A stretch of 64,000 nucleotides of DNA from Betaproteobacteria bacterium (GCA_016720925.1 JADKJR010000008.1:1-64000); one strand, 5' to 3'. Shown: positions 46,073 through 56,604, numbered from the stretch's first letter. Numbers and translations: made by a program. The notes: generated by a model from the letters alone, not told the origin.

Positions 46073-48016
46073 CTAGCGAGGCTTGTCCGGGGCCGCCCCA
46101 GGAGCCGGGAAAGAGGATCGAGTGGCCAGCAGCCGTTCACTTTTGTCCGTCTGCCGATATTTTCCCGTGGTCTCAATCGAGGCATGCCCGCAGTTTTCCT
46201 GAATGATGCTCAAGTCGGTGCCGCGTTGTGACGCGTGGGTGGCATAGGTATGCCGCAACCAATGCGTTGACGCTTTAAGCAGCTTCTTCGCCTCATCACT
46301 CCCTTTGTCCAATTGCGGGATGACGCGTACAAAGGCCTCATGGGCGATCTCGTAGACGGTCGCCGGCGAGAGGGTCTGGCTGGCGTCGCGACGGCCATCG
46401 AGGCTGCCAATCAATGCCGCAGGTGGTTGAAGCGCGAAGGGGAGTTCCGCGATCGGGAGTAACCGGTTTTCCGGGGAAACGAGGCCCCGATCGATCCAGT
46501 GCTCGATCAGATAGGGGAGCACCCATTCCAGCAGCACGACCTCGCGCACCTTGTTGCCCTTGCCCACGACCGTCAGAAAGAACCCGATTCCGGCATCGGG
46601 CGTCTGTTCGCGCGTCAGGTGGTTGGTGGTCGCGCCCGCGATCTCGCTCGCGCGGAGCCCGGTGCTATAGGCCAGCAGGACCGTCGCACAGCGCCGGCGC
46701 CCTTCGGGTGTGTCCCGGTCCGCGAGCCACGCGGCCTGGCACTTTTCCCAAAGGGGTTGGGGTAGGTGGCGCTTGGCGAATTGCGGTTTGTGGCTAGGCG
46801 GGGGCAGGGCGGTATCGCCAAACGGGTTCGAATCCAGGTAGCGCTGTTCCACCAGCGTCTCACACGCCGATTTTAGGACCGTGACGGCATATTTGATGCT
46901 CTCTGGCGACAAGGGTCCGGCGAACGGTCGCCAGCCCTCGCTAAACCGCCTTACTTTCTTCTGTCGCTTCCCGCGGCGGATATCCTCAGGGGTCAAGGTC
47001 GCGATCCAGCGCTCGGGCGGGAAGGGCGCCATCAGGAAGGCGACGTAGGCATTGGCGTCATCGGTGTTGAGCGACGAAAACGCCTTGCCCCGTTCGACCA
47101 CCGCCCAGAGCAGGGCGCGTTCCAATTCCTTACGGTAGGCGCGCAGCGTCTTCGGTTTGTACGCGAAACGCGATAGCACGAAGTGAATCGCCTCCAGGTC
47201 ATTTTGCGCATTGATGCGCGCGGCGCGATCCCCCCGGTTGCTGCCCTGCGAGCCGTCCAGCGCCGGCACCATGGCCAGCCGCTCCAGTGGGGCGACGCTC
47301 GTTCCTGGGGACGCGAATAAAGGCGGGGAGGGCAGGGGGGTGAGCGCACGCGCCTCGACGGGAACCAGTTCTCCCAAGGTGCGGCGATGGGTGTCGAGGA
47401 ACGTGAGCACCGCTGCCGCCTTGACGGCGCCGACCCCCGACAGTTGATCGAACCAGCGCGGGCCCGCGCGCAACAGGGCCGTAAAATCTCCCATGGTTTT
47501 GACGTGGGCGCGGCGAAGGGTGCCGGCCAGGCGCGGTTGAAACCACCAGGCGACGAGCGAGGCGGGCGTCGGGCGATCGGACAGCGCCGCTAACGCGTCG
47601 ACCGCGTCGATCGCGGCGTCAACCAGAGCGGTCGTAGGGCGCGTGGCCGGCAACGGGACTTCGGCCTCGTAGGCCTCGAGCTGTTCGCTAAAACGCCAGC
47701 CGGCATAGCCGCGCCGCGCGACAAATTCATCGAAGGTCTCCCGCAGGCGGGGCGGCCGCGGCGGGCGGACGGGGGGCACGTAAAGCAGACTCTTGGCAAG
47801 GTCGCCCCGGTCGGCGCGCTGCGCGCGCAGCTGGGCGCGCGTGAGAATGTCGCGGTGCTTCCGCATAGCCACGCGAGCATCGGTCGTTCCCAGGTAGCGC
47901 TCAGCCGCCTCGCCAAGGTCGAGCCCAAGGAACGCAGATTTCAAGAAAGCGACCTCATCGGCGCTTAACACCGGCGTCGGCCTAAGGGTTTGATTCAGCA
48001 AGCTTTGGGTGGCCAT
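46073..48016 (-). CDS. tyrosine recombinase with N-terminal DUF3701 domain
   Basis: 647 residues. The long N-terminal region (VGAVKAAAVLTFLDTHRRTLGELVP, helix-hairpin-helix-like) fits DUF3701, found before phage-integrase domains on betaproteobacterial plasmids. The catalytic domain has the first Arg in LLAYSTGLRASEIAGA, HWLRHTYATHASQRG (H-x-x-R), His in ENCGHASIETTGKYRQ and the nucleophile Tyr in GKYRQTDK. Start MATQSLLNQTLRP at 48016. Possibly resolves plasmid multimers, like XerC/D. The 48.1-48.4 kb palindrome array just upstream is a candidate target or operator. Intact. Confidence 0.88.
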   Translation of the reverse strand: MATQSLLNQTLRPTPVLSADEVAFLKSAFLGLDLGEAAERYLGTTDARVAMRKHRDILTRAQLRAQRADRGDLAKSLLYVPPVRPPRPPRLRETFDEFVARRGYAGWRFSEQLEAYEAEVPLPATRPTTALVDAAIDAVDALAALSDRPTPASLVAWWFQPRLAGTLRRAHVKTMGDFTALLRAGPRWFDQLSGVGAVKAAAVLTFLDTHRRTLGELVPVEARALTPLPSPPLFASPGTSVAPLERLAMVPALDGSQGSNRGDRAARINAQNDLEAIHFVLSRFAYKPKTLRAYRKELERALLWAVVERGKAFSSLNTDDANAYVAFLMAPFPPERWIATLTPEDIRRGKRQKKVRRFSEGWRPFAGPLSPESIKYAVTVLKSACETLVEQRYLDSNPFGDTALPPPSHKPQFAKRHLPQPLWEKCQAAWLADRDTPEGRRRCATVLLAYSTGLRASEIAGATTNHLTREQTPDAGIGFFLTVVGKGNKVREVVLLEWVLPYLIEHWIDRGLVSPENRLLPIAELPFALQPPAALIGSLDGRRDASQTLSPATVYEIAHEAFVRVIPQLDKGSDEAKKLLKASTHWLRHTYATHASQRGTDLSIIQENCGHASIETTGKYRQTDKSERLLATRSSFPAPGAAPDKPR

Positions 48017-48110
48017 AAACGCTACTTTAGATGGGTCATTTTCGTCTGTGATAATAATAGTTATCACCAGTATAGCAGGGTTTTGAAGGGCAGGGCGGGT
48101 AAAAACTCGC

Positions 48111-48383
48111 GGACAGAGAATTGTCCTCTGCCGGGACACAAAAATGTCCTTTCTCGGGAATGTCGACGCTCCGCTGTGTTGGGAAAATTCTTTGTCCAGA
48201 CCTACAAGTCGGCGCGGTGCCGCCATGGACATTTCCGGGACAACATTGCGTCGACCCAAAGGGTCAGGACATTTTTGTGTCGCGCCGACAGACACAAGAA
48301 TGTCCCCAACAAGCGAGAGCCTTACGATCAAGTGATGAAAATCAATCACTTGTCGACATGCAAATAGGGACAATTTTTTGTCC
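48111..48383. repeat. array of GGACA-N6-TGTCC palindromes
   Basis: Full or near copies at 48111-48126, 48134-48149, 48267-48281, 48291-48305 and 48368-48383, plus half sites near 48187 and 48228. Adjacent copies are spaced 23-24 bp. A/T-rich centres (agaat, aaaa, ttttt). Lies upstream of the recombinase start. May be recombinase core sites or a repressor operator. Confidence 0.65.
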
Positions 48384-48644
48384 GCGTCCTAAAATGTAGC
48401 CATCTGATTGCCCTAGTCACTGGCGTGCCGTCGTGGCCTACCTCACGGCATGGCATTGCTGATGCCGCGGGCGTAGCGGTTCGCGCCGGGATAAAGGCAG
48501 TAAATGGCAGGGTCGCATAGCGGGAGGCCATGGTCCCGTTGCTGCGCGACAACGTGTTGGACAGTGACGGCGGTCGCGTCCCCACGCAGAGCCTCGGTCC
48601 TTCAAGTATTATTTCCACTCACCTTTCAAGCCCTTCCTGACCTC

Positions 48645-50006
48645 ATGTCCATCCCCTCGATCGACAAAGCCGAATTCGGCACCCGCGTCAACCTGGTGCT
48701 GTCACCGGCACAGCCGGTCAGATCTATCGAGAAACTTAAAGGTCGCGACCCAGAGATCGAGCTCATTGAGCAGGCGCTCTATGCAGCCGGCCGCCATGTG
48801 TTCATCTACGGCGACCGCGGCGTCGGCAGAGCTCGCTCGCCGCGACCGCGGCCTTTCAATACCAGTCTTCTGACGCGAGCCCCATCTTTGTCGGGGGAAG
48901 TGCGGACGATACGTTCAAGTCCATCATCGCCAACGTGGCCAACAAGGCTCTGGGGCGAAGCCGCACCGAATCGGTCAAGGAAACGAAGTCGTTCGGGCTG
49001 GAGTGGCGCGGCCTCAAATGGACCGAAGGCCAGGAGGTCACACCCCTAGATATCGTGGCCCGGATCCAGTCGGTGGGGGATGCAGCTGAGTTGCTGCGCG
49101 AAATCGCGGCTCGCCATTCTGCGAAGCCCATCATCGTCATCGACGAGTTCGACACCATCGCCGATGAGGCGGAACGCAGTAAAGTTCGCGAGCCTCGTGA
49201 AGCACCTGGGCGACCAGGGAACCGATATCAAGTTCATCTTCACCGGCGTCGCGGAAAGTCTGGAAGCACTCATCGGCGCCCACCAATCGGCTCATCGCCA
49301 ATTGGCACAGATCGAGCTGGCGAGACTGCCGTGGGAAGCGCGTCGCGAGATTGTGGAGAACGCCGCCAACGCCTTCGATCTCTCTGTCGACAACGACGTC
49401 AACTGGCGCATCGCCATGGTAAGCGATGGCTATCCGTTCTATGTACATCTCATCACCGAACGGATGCTTTGGGCGGCCTACAACGAAGAGGAGCCGACCA
49501 CGGAACTCAGCTGGGCGCATTACCACTCGGGTCTCCGCGCCGCAATCGCGAGCATCAACGCGCAGTTAAAACAGCCTTATGAAAAGGCCGTCACCCATCG
49601 AGAAGAAAACTATGAGGATGTGGTGTGGTCGACCGCTGACGGCGACGACCTGGATCGCTCGCTCACCGCCATGTATGAAGCCTATCGGGTGATTGCGCGC
49701 AAACGCGATCGGCTTGAGGCCATGCCGAAACCCAAGTTCAATGACTTTGTGCGAAGGTTAAAGCAGCCCTCCTTCGGTCGCATTCTCACGCAAGTGCCGA
49801 AGCGTCCCGGCTGGTACACCTATACCGAACGCATGTTGCGCGGCTATGTAAGGATGCAAGCCGAGGTCAACAACATTGAACTCACCGGTGAGCGTGAAGC
49901 GCCGCGTCAACAGATGCACGTCGCGAACGCTCGCACCGGCACGCATGGTCCCTCCATTCCCCGCGGAGTACGCCAGAGCAAGCGCATTAGCGAGGACAAG
50001 TCATAA
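48645..50006 (+). CDS. AAA-family ATPase (frameshifted)
   Basis: About 450 residues when two indels are repaired. IEKLKGRDPEIELIEQALYAAGRHVFIYGDRGVGKSSLAATAA has Walker A (a missing A near 48829), PIIVIDEFDTIADEAERSKFASLVKHLGD has Walker B (an extra G near 49184), FIFTGVAESLEALIG is sensor 1 and ARLPWEARREIVENAA follows. AAA_16/ORC-like fold; substrate unknown. Next to a DEDDh exonuclease, so perhaps DNA maintenance or a defence function. The C-terminal tail is basic (RQSKRISEDKS). Confidence 0.75.
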
Positions 50007-50139
50007 CGTCACGCAGCGCACGGAAAGGACGGATACCCTCATCCGCGTAAAGCCTTAGGGGGCTACGGCAGCCGCTGACCAGCACGGGCACGCGCTAAAT
50101 TCGTTCATCAACGACGCGGCAAAGCTTTAAGGGAGGTGT

Positions 50140-51594
50140 ATGGGCTTCTTGAGTGCGTTAATCAAAGTGGTACTGGGCAAACCGAAGGGGTCCGAACCGG
50201 ACGCTCCACCGGATGCCCGCGAGGCGGACAGCGGCGTGGGCTACCGCGTGACGATGTATGGGCCCGGTGGGCGACCGGCTGTCACGCCAGTGGTCTCACC
50301 GGTGGAGCTCGCCAACGCCATGGATCGTTATCGGCACGTCATCACCAACGAGCTGCCGGCACTGGCCACGCGCGATCAGTGGTTTGCCGAGACCACGCAT
50401 GCCCGGCGCGTCAAAGAGAGTTCACCGAAGGCGCTCACCTGGTTGACGCCGTTCGTGCCCATCGAGGTCGCCCGGCATGAGGCCTTAAAACCGATCATCG
50501 ATGTGGGACTGATGCACGTCGGTCGCGTGCCGAAGACGCTGCGGCAATTGATTCGCGAGCGACGTAAAGCAAAGGCGCCTTATGCGGATCTGTTGCGGGC
50601 ACTTTATGGGGCCTGCCTCCTTGAGGAGTTTTGCGAGACGATTCGTTTTGAAGGCCACAACGCGATGTTCAGCGCGAGCTTCGTCGACATGAATGAACTC
50701 ACCGCACTCAAAATCGACTATTTCACATTGGGCTATCGTCACGTCGCCACCCTTCTGCAGACTGACGTGAAGTGGCTAATCGAAGTGTTCGGAGAGCCTC
50801 AAGAGCATCAGTCGTTCGCGAGCGTGTGGCCGCACGTTTCACGAAACGCGATCGCTCGCTATTGCTGGGGCGAAGTGCACACCCGGCAGAAACATAGTTC
50901 CGTCAAACGCGCAGCGCCTGAGGCGATGGAGCATTGGTTGCGGGAGACCTTGACCCGTAACTTGGGGTATCAGCAGGAATATCGGGATCGGATCGCGGTG
51001 CGCGAACCCTTCGTGCCCCAGGCGCCCGTCGATATTGAAGCGGCGTGGGCAGCGATGCGCGTGCCATTCGCGGTCGCTGATCTGGAGACGACAGGGTTTT
51101 CCGCGGCGTCATGCGAGATCATTGAAATCGCCGCGGTACTGGTGGATCCGGATGGGTCGATCACGGGCGAAATGTCGGTGCTGGTGAAACCCGTAAAACC
51201 GATTCCGACCGAGATTACTCGCCTCACCGGCATTACTCAGGAAGAGGTAGATCGCGCTGGGTTGGCGTTGGCCGAGGCCTTGACGCGGTTCAAGGCGGCG
51301 GTTGGGGGAAGAGGCGTGTTTTTCCATAACGCGCCATTTGATCGTGGGTTTCTCGTCGCCGGCACCGCGACCTCCGGCGTGCGGGTGACGAATGCCATTT
51401 TAGATACGCTACCCGTGGCGCAAACGGCCTGGCCAGACCTCGCGAGCTACAAACTGTCGACGTTGGCGAGCTATGTGGGGGTGACGACACCGCCACATCG
51501 AGCGCTTGCGGATTCTCGGGCCGCGTTGGCGGTGCTGCTGGCGGCGCGGGCTAAGGCCAGTCAGGATCCGGCACCGGTGGCCATCGCGACATGA
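50140..51594 (+). CDS. DnaQ-like DEDDh 3'-5' exonuclease with unknown N-terminal domain
   Basis: 484 residues. The exonuclease occupies about residues 305-470: VADLETTGFSAASCEIIEIAAVLVD (D, E), VFFHNAPFDRGFLVAG (D), PHRALADSRAALAVLLAA (H, D). The first 300 residues are helical (LGYRHVATLLQTDVKWLIEVFG, QLIRERRKAKAPYADLLRALYG) and not recognised. Starts after GGGAGGTGT. Follows the AAA ATPase by 130 bp on the same strand, so the two may cooperate. Confidence 0.75.
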   Translation: MGFLSALIKVVLGKPKGSEPDAPPDAREADSGVGYRVTMYGPGGRPAVTPVVSPVELANAMDRYRHVITNELPALATRDQWFAETTHARRVKESSPKALTWLTPFVPIEVARHEALKPIIDVGLMHVGRVPKTLRQLIRERRKAKAPYADLLRALYGACLLEEFCETIRFEGHNAMFSASFVDMNELTALKIDYFTLGYRHVATLLQTDVKWLIEVFGEPQEHQSFASVWPHVSRNAIARYCWGEVHTRQKHSSVKRAAPEAMEHWLRETLTRNLGYQQEYRDRIAVREPFVPQAPVDIEAAWAAMRVPFAVADLETTGFSAASCEIIEIAAVLVDPDGSITGEMSVLVKPVKPIPTEITRLTGITQEEVDRAGLALAEALTRFKAAVGGRGVFFHNAPFDRGFLVAGTATSGVRVTNAILDTLPVAQTAWPDLASYKLSTLASYVGVTTPPHRALADSRAALAVLLAARAKASQDPAPVAIAT

Positions 51595-51616
51595 GGAGCG
51601 CGTGCGACCGATGAGT

Positions 51617-51951
51617 GTGATTGAGATTCGCTCGCAGACATTCGTTGGGCTGCGGTTGCCAGGCTCTCGAAACAGAACATCGATAGGCGCTATGTCGGAG
51701 CGGACAAGAAGATGGCGCTCACCTGTACGGATGCGTTGACCAAAGCAGCATTGGCTGCGGGCATTCCAACCTTCTCCGCGGTGGAAACCCCCGTGCGGCG
51801 CACGCAGGGACTCTGAGGCCACTATTCGCCGGTGGACGATGCGGCCTGGAAGGCGACCGAGTTGATCGTCACAGTACTCAACGGCTCGGACATGCCCGGC
51901 GATATTCCGCACGTGGTGACGAGCCAAAGTATCGTCATTAACTTGCTATAA
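51617..51951 (+). pseudogene. C-terminal fragment of an ABC substrate-binding-like protein
   Basis: Reads DSLADIRWAAVARLSKQNIDRRYVGADKKMALTCTDALTKAALAAGIPTFSAVETPVRRTQGL, an in-frame TGA, then GHYSPVDDAAWKATELIVTVLNGSDMPGDIPHVVTSQSIVINLL. The end resembles TrpX-type substrate-binding proteins. No signal peptide or N-lobe. Confidence 0.5.
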
Positions 51952-51988
51952 ATATTTCCGCCCAAGACTCAGCTAAAAGTTGAACTTA

Positions 51989-52004
51989 TGCGCCAAATGG
52001 CGCA
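51989..52004. promoter_or_regulatory. operator-like palindrome of the Xre-RES module
   Basis: tgcgccaaatggcgca, 7-bp arms around aa, lying between TTGAAC (51980) and TATAAC (52005) upstream of the antitoxin gene. Likely the antitoxin autoregulation site. Confidence 0.6.
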
Positions 52005-52040
52005 CTATAACAAGACAAATGACACAACTAGGAATAGACA

Positions 52041-52469
52041 ATGGCTGAAGTGCTGGAGGCGATGGGCGGGCTTAGGACCTTGAAGGTGGCACCGGCCAAC
52101 ACCCAGGAATGGGTTCAACGGATTGTTGCGGGTCTTCCCGCGCAGGCGGCCTTGGCTTTCAAGGGCGCATTGGGACTGAACAACGACCAGCTGGGAGCCC
52201 TCCTGGGCTTAAGCCGGCGTTCGGTCAATCGCCTCACGCCCGCCAAAGCCGTCTTACCGGCGGTTGCCGGCGACCTCCTCTATCTGTCCTCATGCATCCT
52301 GGCACTGGCGGTGGACGTCTTCGAGGACCAAGACGCCGCCACCGCGTGGTTGAAGTCGCCGCAACGGGCGTTGGGCAATGCCGTGCCTTTGGACATTGCC
52401 ACGACCGATATTGGCGCGAGAGAAGTGGAAGCGCTCCTGGGCCGGATCGAGCACGGTGTTTACTCCTGA
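52041..52469 (+). CDS. Xre/MbcA/ParS-type antitoxin of a RES module
   Basis: 142 residues. Helix-turn-helix FKGALGLNNDQLGALLGLSRRSVNRL and C-terminal toxin-binding domain DVFEDQDAATAWLKSPQRALGNAVPLDIATTDIGAREVEALLGRIEHGVYS. Its stop overlaps the toxin ATG (TGATG). Confidence 0.88.
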   Translation: MAEVLEAMGGLRTLKVAPANTQEWVQRIVAGLPAQAALAFKGALGLNNDQLGALLGLSRRSVNRLTPAKAVLPAVAGDLLYLSSCILALAVDVFEDQDAATAWLKSPQRALGNAVPLDIATTDIGAREVEALLGRIEHGVYS

Positions 52470-52921
52470 TGAAGGCGTACCGCTTGGTGAAAGCCAAGCA
52501 TGCATTGGATGCCTTCAACGGCGAAGGGGCGAAGCTCTATGGCGGTCGCTGGAATGCCGTCGGCACCCCGATGGTCTACGCGGCCCAAAGCCGCGCGCTC
52601 GCGGCGATGGAGACGCTGGTCCACACGGCCGGCGCTGACCGCCACATTCAATACGTCATGTACGAAATCGAGATTCCGGACCCGTTGGTTCGGACTTTCG
52701 ACCGTAAGAAACTCCCGTCGGATTGGCAAAGCCTGACGCCGCCGGCGAGCTTGCAGGCAATCGGCTCAGCGTGGCAGGCGAGCCAGCAATCGCCGGCGCT
52801 CCTGGTGCCCTCGGTGATGATTCAAGAGGAATGCTGCATCCTCTTGAATCCCGAACACCCGGGCACCCAGGATATCCAAATCTACTATCCGACGCCGTTC
52901 GAGTTTGACGGCCGCCTCTAG
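52469..52921 (+). CDS. RES-domain toxin
   Basis: 150 residues. MKAYRLVKAKHALDAFNGEGAKLYGGRWNAVGTPMVYAAQSRALAAMETLVH contains the RES Arg, Tyr and Glu positions. RES toxins degrade NAD+. Start follows the antitoxin by overlap. Intact. Confidence 0.9.
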   Translation: MKAYRLVKAKHALDAFNGEGAKLYGGRWNAVGTPMVYAAQSRALAAMETLVHTAGADRHIQYVMYEIEIPDPLVRTFDRKKLPSDWQSLTPPASLQAIGSAWQASQQSPALLVPSVMIQEECCILLNPEHPGTQDIQIYYPTPFEFDGRL

Positions 52922-53115
52922 CTGAAACGTCCCATTGCTGCCGCCGAGGACCACCAGTGCCCAATCCCATAGCTCCCCAGGGGACCTTCTCGCCAGCATC
53001 GGGGCCAGTGCGCTATTGCCCAACCGGGCGCAGTAAAGTCTGTCGCACTCCGGCGTCCCGCCTGTGCGGCGGGGCGCGTTTTTGGGGAAGGGGTTGGGGC
53101 TGTTGGCTGTTAAAA

Positions 53116-53182
53116 CGCGCGCGGCATACCTGCCGCGCGCGACGCGCAAAAGATGTCCCAGCCGGAAACCAGCCGGGACATC
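53116..53182. terminator. double hairpin between convergent genes
   Basis: Two perfect hairpins: cgcgcgcggca around tacc (53116-53141, 11 bp) and gatgtccc/gggacatc (53152-53182, 8 bp). Placed between the RES toxin and the convergent ParB-like gene, so a bidirectional terminator is plausible, though long U-runs are lacking. Confidence 0.5.
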
Positions 53183-53199
53183 TTGCTTACTCGCTCGCC

Positions 53200-55165
53200 T
53201 CAGCCTCCGGGGAGCGTTTCTGCTTGTGCCCCCTGCACCACTGCCCGGAGCATTGCTGGTAGCCAACCTGTGCCCACCGCCAGCCGCTCCGCTTCGCCGG
53301 CCAGATCGTTCTTCTTGAGCTTGGCCAGCCGCGCCGCATGCTCCGGTGCGAACACCTGTACCGCCTCGATGGCTTTGGCCTTCGACACATGGGCGAAGTA
53401 GCCTTCGGCGGTTGGTGTCCACCACGGGTGCATGTCGAGGCCTACCGCCTGCGCCAGTGCGGATGCAGGCAATGTGTCTTCGCGTGGCGTCACCGCGCCC
53501 ACCGTCGCAGCTACGCACACCGCCAGCAACGACAGCAGTTCCTGCTGTGGCAACGCCAGCAGTTCCGCGAACAGTGCGTCCGGGTCACTGGGTAGCCGTG
53601 CCGACCACGCCTGCCGTACTTCCCGCAAGCCGATCAGGGCGTGCGACTGCGCCACGTCCGGCGCAAATGTATCCAGTCCATCCTGCGGCGAAGCGCTGAT
53701 GTTGATCGGCTGGGGTGAAAACGAGCGGTCCGAACGGTAGCCATCGACCACCACGCGCAGCGCAAGGCGATGCACCACGGCCACCAGTGCTACTTGCGGA
53801 TGGCGGGCGACCTCTGCTTGCAGCGCCGCCGTGCGGTGTGCGCTCAAGCGCCGCGCCAGCTTTTCGGAAATACCGGGCGCTATCGGTTCTGCCTCGCCTT
53901 CGCCATCACTATCCGCCTGCATGCCTTGTTGTTCCTGCGCCCGCAATGCCTTGGCCTCGGTCTCGCGCAACAGCCCGCGATGGGTGATTACCCCGCCGGT
54001 ATGATCGACAGCCACGATAGCTCCGGCCATCGTCAACACCTCGGGCGCAAACACCAACAGCGATTGTTCGATGATGTCGAGTTCAACACCAAGTTTGTCG
54101 CTTTCCGCGTAGAGGGGCGAGGCTTCTTCTTCCGCGATGTCCTCGGCATCGTCGGCATTCAGTCTGTCGTCGATGGCCTGTAGCCGCGATTGCAGCTTGG
54201 CGATGCGCTTGGCCTCCGTCTTGTTCGGTGTGCGCCGGTCACGGCGGGCGCGCTGGAAGCCGTGCAGTTCCGCCGATGTAATGCGCGGCACCGTTTCGAC
54301 CCATGCCCAACCTTCCGCACGGGCACTGTCCGCAGCGGCTGCAAGTTTGTCTCGCGCCAATGTATCCAGCAATGTCGCATCGGAGAGGAACACGCCCCGT
54401 GTGTCGTCCGAGAACAGGTCGCGCCGCACACCACCGCCTGCGGCCTCGTAGGTCTCGATGCCAACGAATCGCGCCAGTGCATCGCGCGTGGCGTCGATCT
54501 CGCGTTCGGTCAGGTGCTCGCGCAACGCCTGCGCGCTACGCTGCCACTGCGGCGCATCATAGAACGCCGCCTCCTGTGCGGTGTGGTCGTCCGTGATGGC
54601 GAGCGCCATTAACTGGTCGAGCGTGACAGTATCGGCACGATAGTCGGCCAGCAGGCGCGGCGAGACATTTGCCAGCTTCAAACGGCGCTGCACTACAAGC
54701 GGTGTCACACCAAAATCAGCGGCAATATCTTCGACAGGCCGACCTTCGGCCACCAACGCGGCGAACGCCTCGAACTGCTCGCCGGGGTGCATGGCCTCGC
54801 GCTGCACGTTCTCGGTCAGGCTCACGGTACGTGCCGACGCATCCGGCACCACCAGGCAAGGTACGTCATGGGTCTTGGCAAGCTTGCGCCGTTTCGCCAG
54901 CAGCTTCAATGCCGCCAGCCGTCGCTTGCCTGCGACGACTTCGTAATGCTCGCCATCGCTCGATGCGGTGACGGTGAGGTTTTGCAGCAGGCCGACGCGG
55001 GCGATGCTCGAAGCCAACTCGGGAATCGACGCGTCGCCGCACTTGCGCACGTTGCGGCCGAAGGCCGCAACTGCGACAGCGGAACCAACAGCAGTTCCTG
55101 TGCCGTAACGGTAGCAGCGGCAATTGCCTGCAGCGGCGGTTTTCTTGATGGGTAACGGTGTTCAT
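53200..55165 (-). CDS. large ParB/RepB/Spo0J-type protein (frameshifted at N-terminus)
   Basis: About 655 residues. ParB nuclease-like core: VPLSQLRPSARNVRKCGDASIPELASSIARVGLLQNLTVT, YEVVAGKRRLAALKLLAKR, VSLTENVQREAMHPGEQFEAFAALV, then KorB-like HTH VEDIAADFGVTPLVVQRRLKLANVSPRLL. A long C-terminus of unknown function follows (ITSAELHGFQRARRDRRTPNKTEAKRIAKL). Two one-base losses near 55057 and 55135 break the first 45 codons; start ATG at 55165. This is unlike the short parB at 44.5 kb and belongs with the radC-bearing accessory module. Confidence 0.82.
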
Positions 55166-55693
55166 GGTGATAGCTCCTATCCCTTGCGGGAAGTTGAAAA
55201 CAAGAATGGATGAAGAAAAACTGGTTATCGATTTCACGGTGTCGTTGTTTGCATGCGCGGCCCTCCTGTGGTTTTCAAAATCGACCGGATTCCAAGATTC
55301 GGAGCCCGGTGTTGGCTTTGGTTTGTTCGGCGCAGTGACCTGGGCTGATCGCTGTTGCCGCCGTCTTTCCTGAGTTCATCGCCCGCGAACAACCGGGCCA
55401 GCAAGGGCGTTGCCGTCAAGGAAGAAGCGCAGGGTTGGTGCGGCCCGCAGCCGCAGGCGAGGACACGGCCCTGCGCGCCTTGACGGACGGGCACTGCGGG
55501 CTACGGTCGCGGAATCAGCGATGAAGGAGGGGAAAGACGGATGACCGGCCTGCGGCCAGAGAGGCGACGGACCAACGCCGCGCGGCGAGCGCCCCTGCGT
55601 GCCAAGGGCACGCCTGGCTGGAGGTAAACAAAGCGCGCAGCCTTTACTGGACGTCAAGGACGCAGCAAAAAAGGGGGGCAATGCCCCCTCGGG
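55166..55693. other. gene-free region with long nested inverted repeat
   Basis: No gene supported. A nested inverted repeat at 55413-55486 pairs ccgtcaagg with ccttgacgg and, inside it, gcgcaggg with ccctgcgc. Could be a structured leader or a DNA site upstream of the ParB-like gene. Confidence 0.5.
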
Positions 55694-56200
55694 CTACAAC
55701 AGCCCGCGTTCCGCCATAGACAGGATGTCGCCGCCGGCGACGATCAGGTGATCCAGCACTCGCACGTCCACCAGCGCCAGTGCCGACTTCAGCGTCTGCG
55801 TCAGCATCTCGTCAGCGCGCGACGGTTGGGTCGAACCGCTGGGATGGTTATGCACCAGTATTAGCGCAGCGCTATTCCTGGCCAAGGACTCCTTGACCAC
55901 CTCGCGCGGATACACCGATGTCTGGCTCACCGTGCCGCGAAACATCTCGACGAATTCGATGACGCGGTTCTGTGCATCCAGATGGATGATGGCGAACACC
56001 TCGTGCTCCAGCGCTCCCAGCTTCACCCGCAGGAAGTCGCGCACTACCTGCGGCGAGTTCAGGACTTCGCAGTTGCGCATCTGTCCTGCGAGCACACGTT
56101 GCGCAGCCTGCAACACCTCGTCGGCATTGGCCGGACGGTAGTGGCCCGCGACATCGCGAACGAGAAGGGAAGAATCGAGAGAATGAGTGCGTTTCGACAT
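55694..56200 (-). CDS. radC: RadC-family JAB-domain protein
   Basis: 168 residues. DUF2466/RadC JAMM domain: EVFAIIHLDAQNRVIEFVEMFRGTVSQTSVYPREVVKESLARNSAALILVHNHPSGSTQPSRADEMLT contains HNHPSG and the Asp. MSKRTHSL start at 56200. Common on plasmids and integrative elements; its helix-hairpin-helix N-terminus is short here. Function uncertain, metal-dependent peptidase fold. Confidence 0.86.
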   Translation of the reverse strand: MSKRTHSLDSSLLVRDVAGHYRPANADEVLQAAQRVLAGQMRNCEVLNSPQVVRDFLRVKLGALEHEVFAIIHLDAQNRVIEFVEMFRGTVSQTSVYPREVVKESLARNSAALILVHNHPSGSTQPSRADEMLTQTLKSALALVDVRVLDHLIVAGGDILSMAERGLL

Positions 56201-56604
56201 GATCGTGCTCCAGTCCGAATCGGGCGGGATTGCCCGAGACCGGAAAAGCACGCCGCAGCGCAAGCAGTCAGGGATGACAAACGGCCGCCAGGCCGCAAGC
56301 AGGCGGAGCGTGCGCAGTCCTTGACGGCGAGACCGGCGTGGTACGGTGAATCGAACAGGCAAGCCTCCCGCTCCTTTCGGCGATCTCCAGCCCGACCTTT
56401 GCCCAGATCTGACACAGCGGCGAACGCATTCGCCTTCTGCGCAGTAATGCGCACGAGGAACTCGCGCGTATCGTTGTGCCCGTACCTGTAACTATTACCG
56501 CAGGTTGGGATACTGCCGATAGTGATTTCCCACCTGAACAGGTAGTGTCATTGGCTGGTGATTTCGGCATACTGATAAAGTTACTACCTTTGGAGAGGCC
56601 CGCG
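56201..56604. other. region between radC and the ubiquitin-like operon
   Basis: A frame without ATG, with a GTG at 56476, runs into the Pro-rich gene: VPVTITAGWDTADSDFPPEQVVSLAGDFGILIKLLPLERPA. It may be a real N-terminal extension of that gene or spurious. Otherwise no gene. Confidence 0.35.

Noticed and set aside
46073..48373. 766-codon extended recombinase
   Set aside because: The added N-terminus lies over the palindrome array; ATG 48016 matches the family start.
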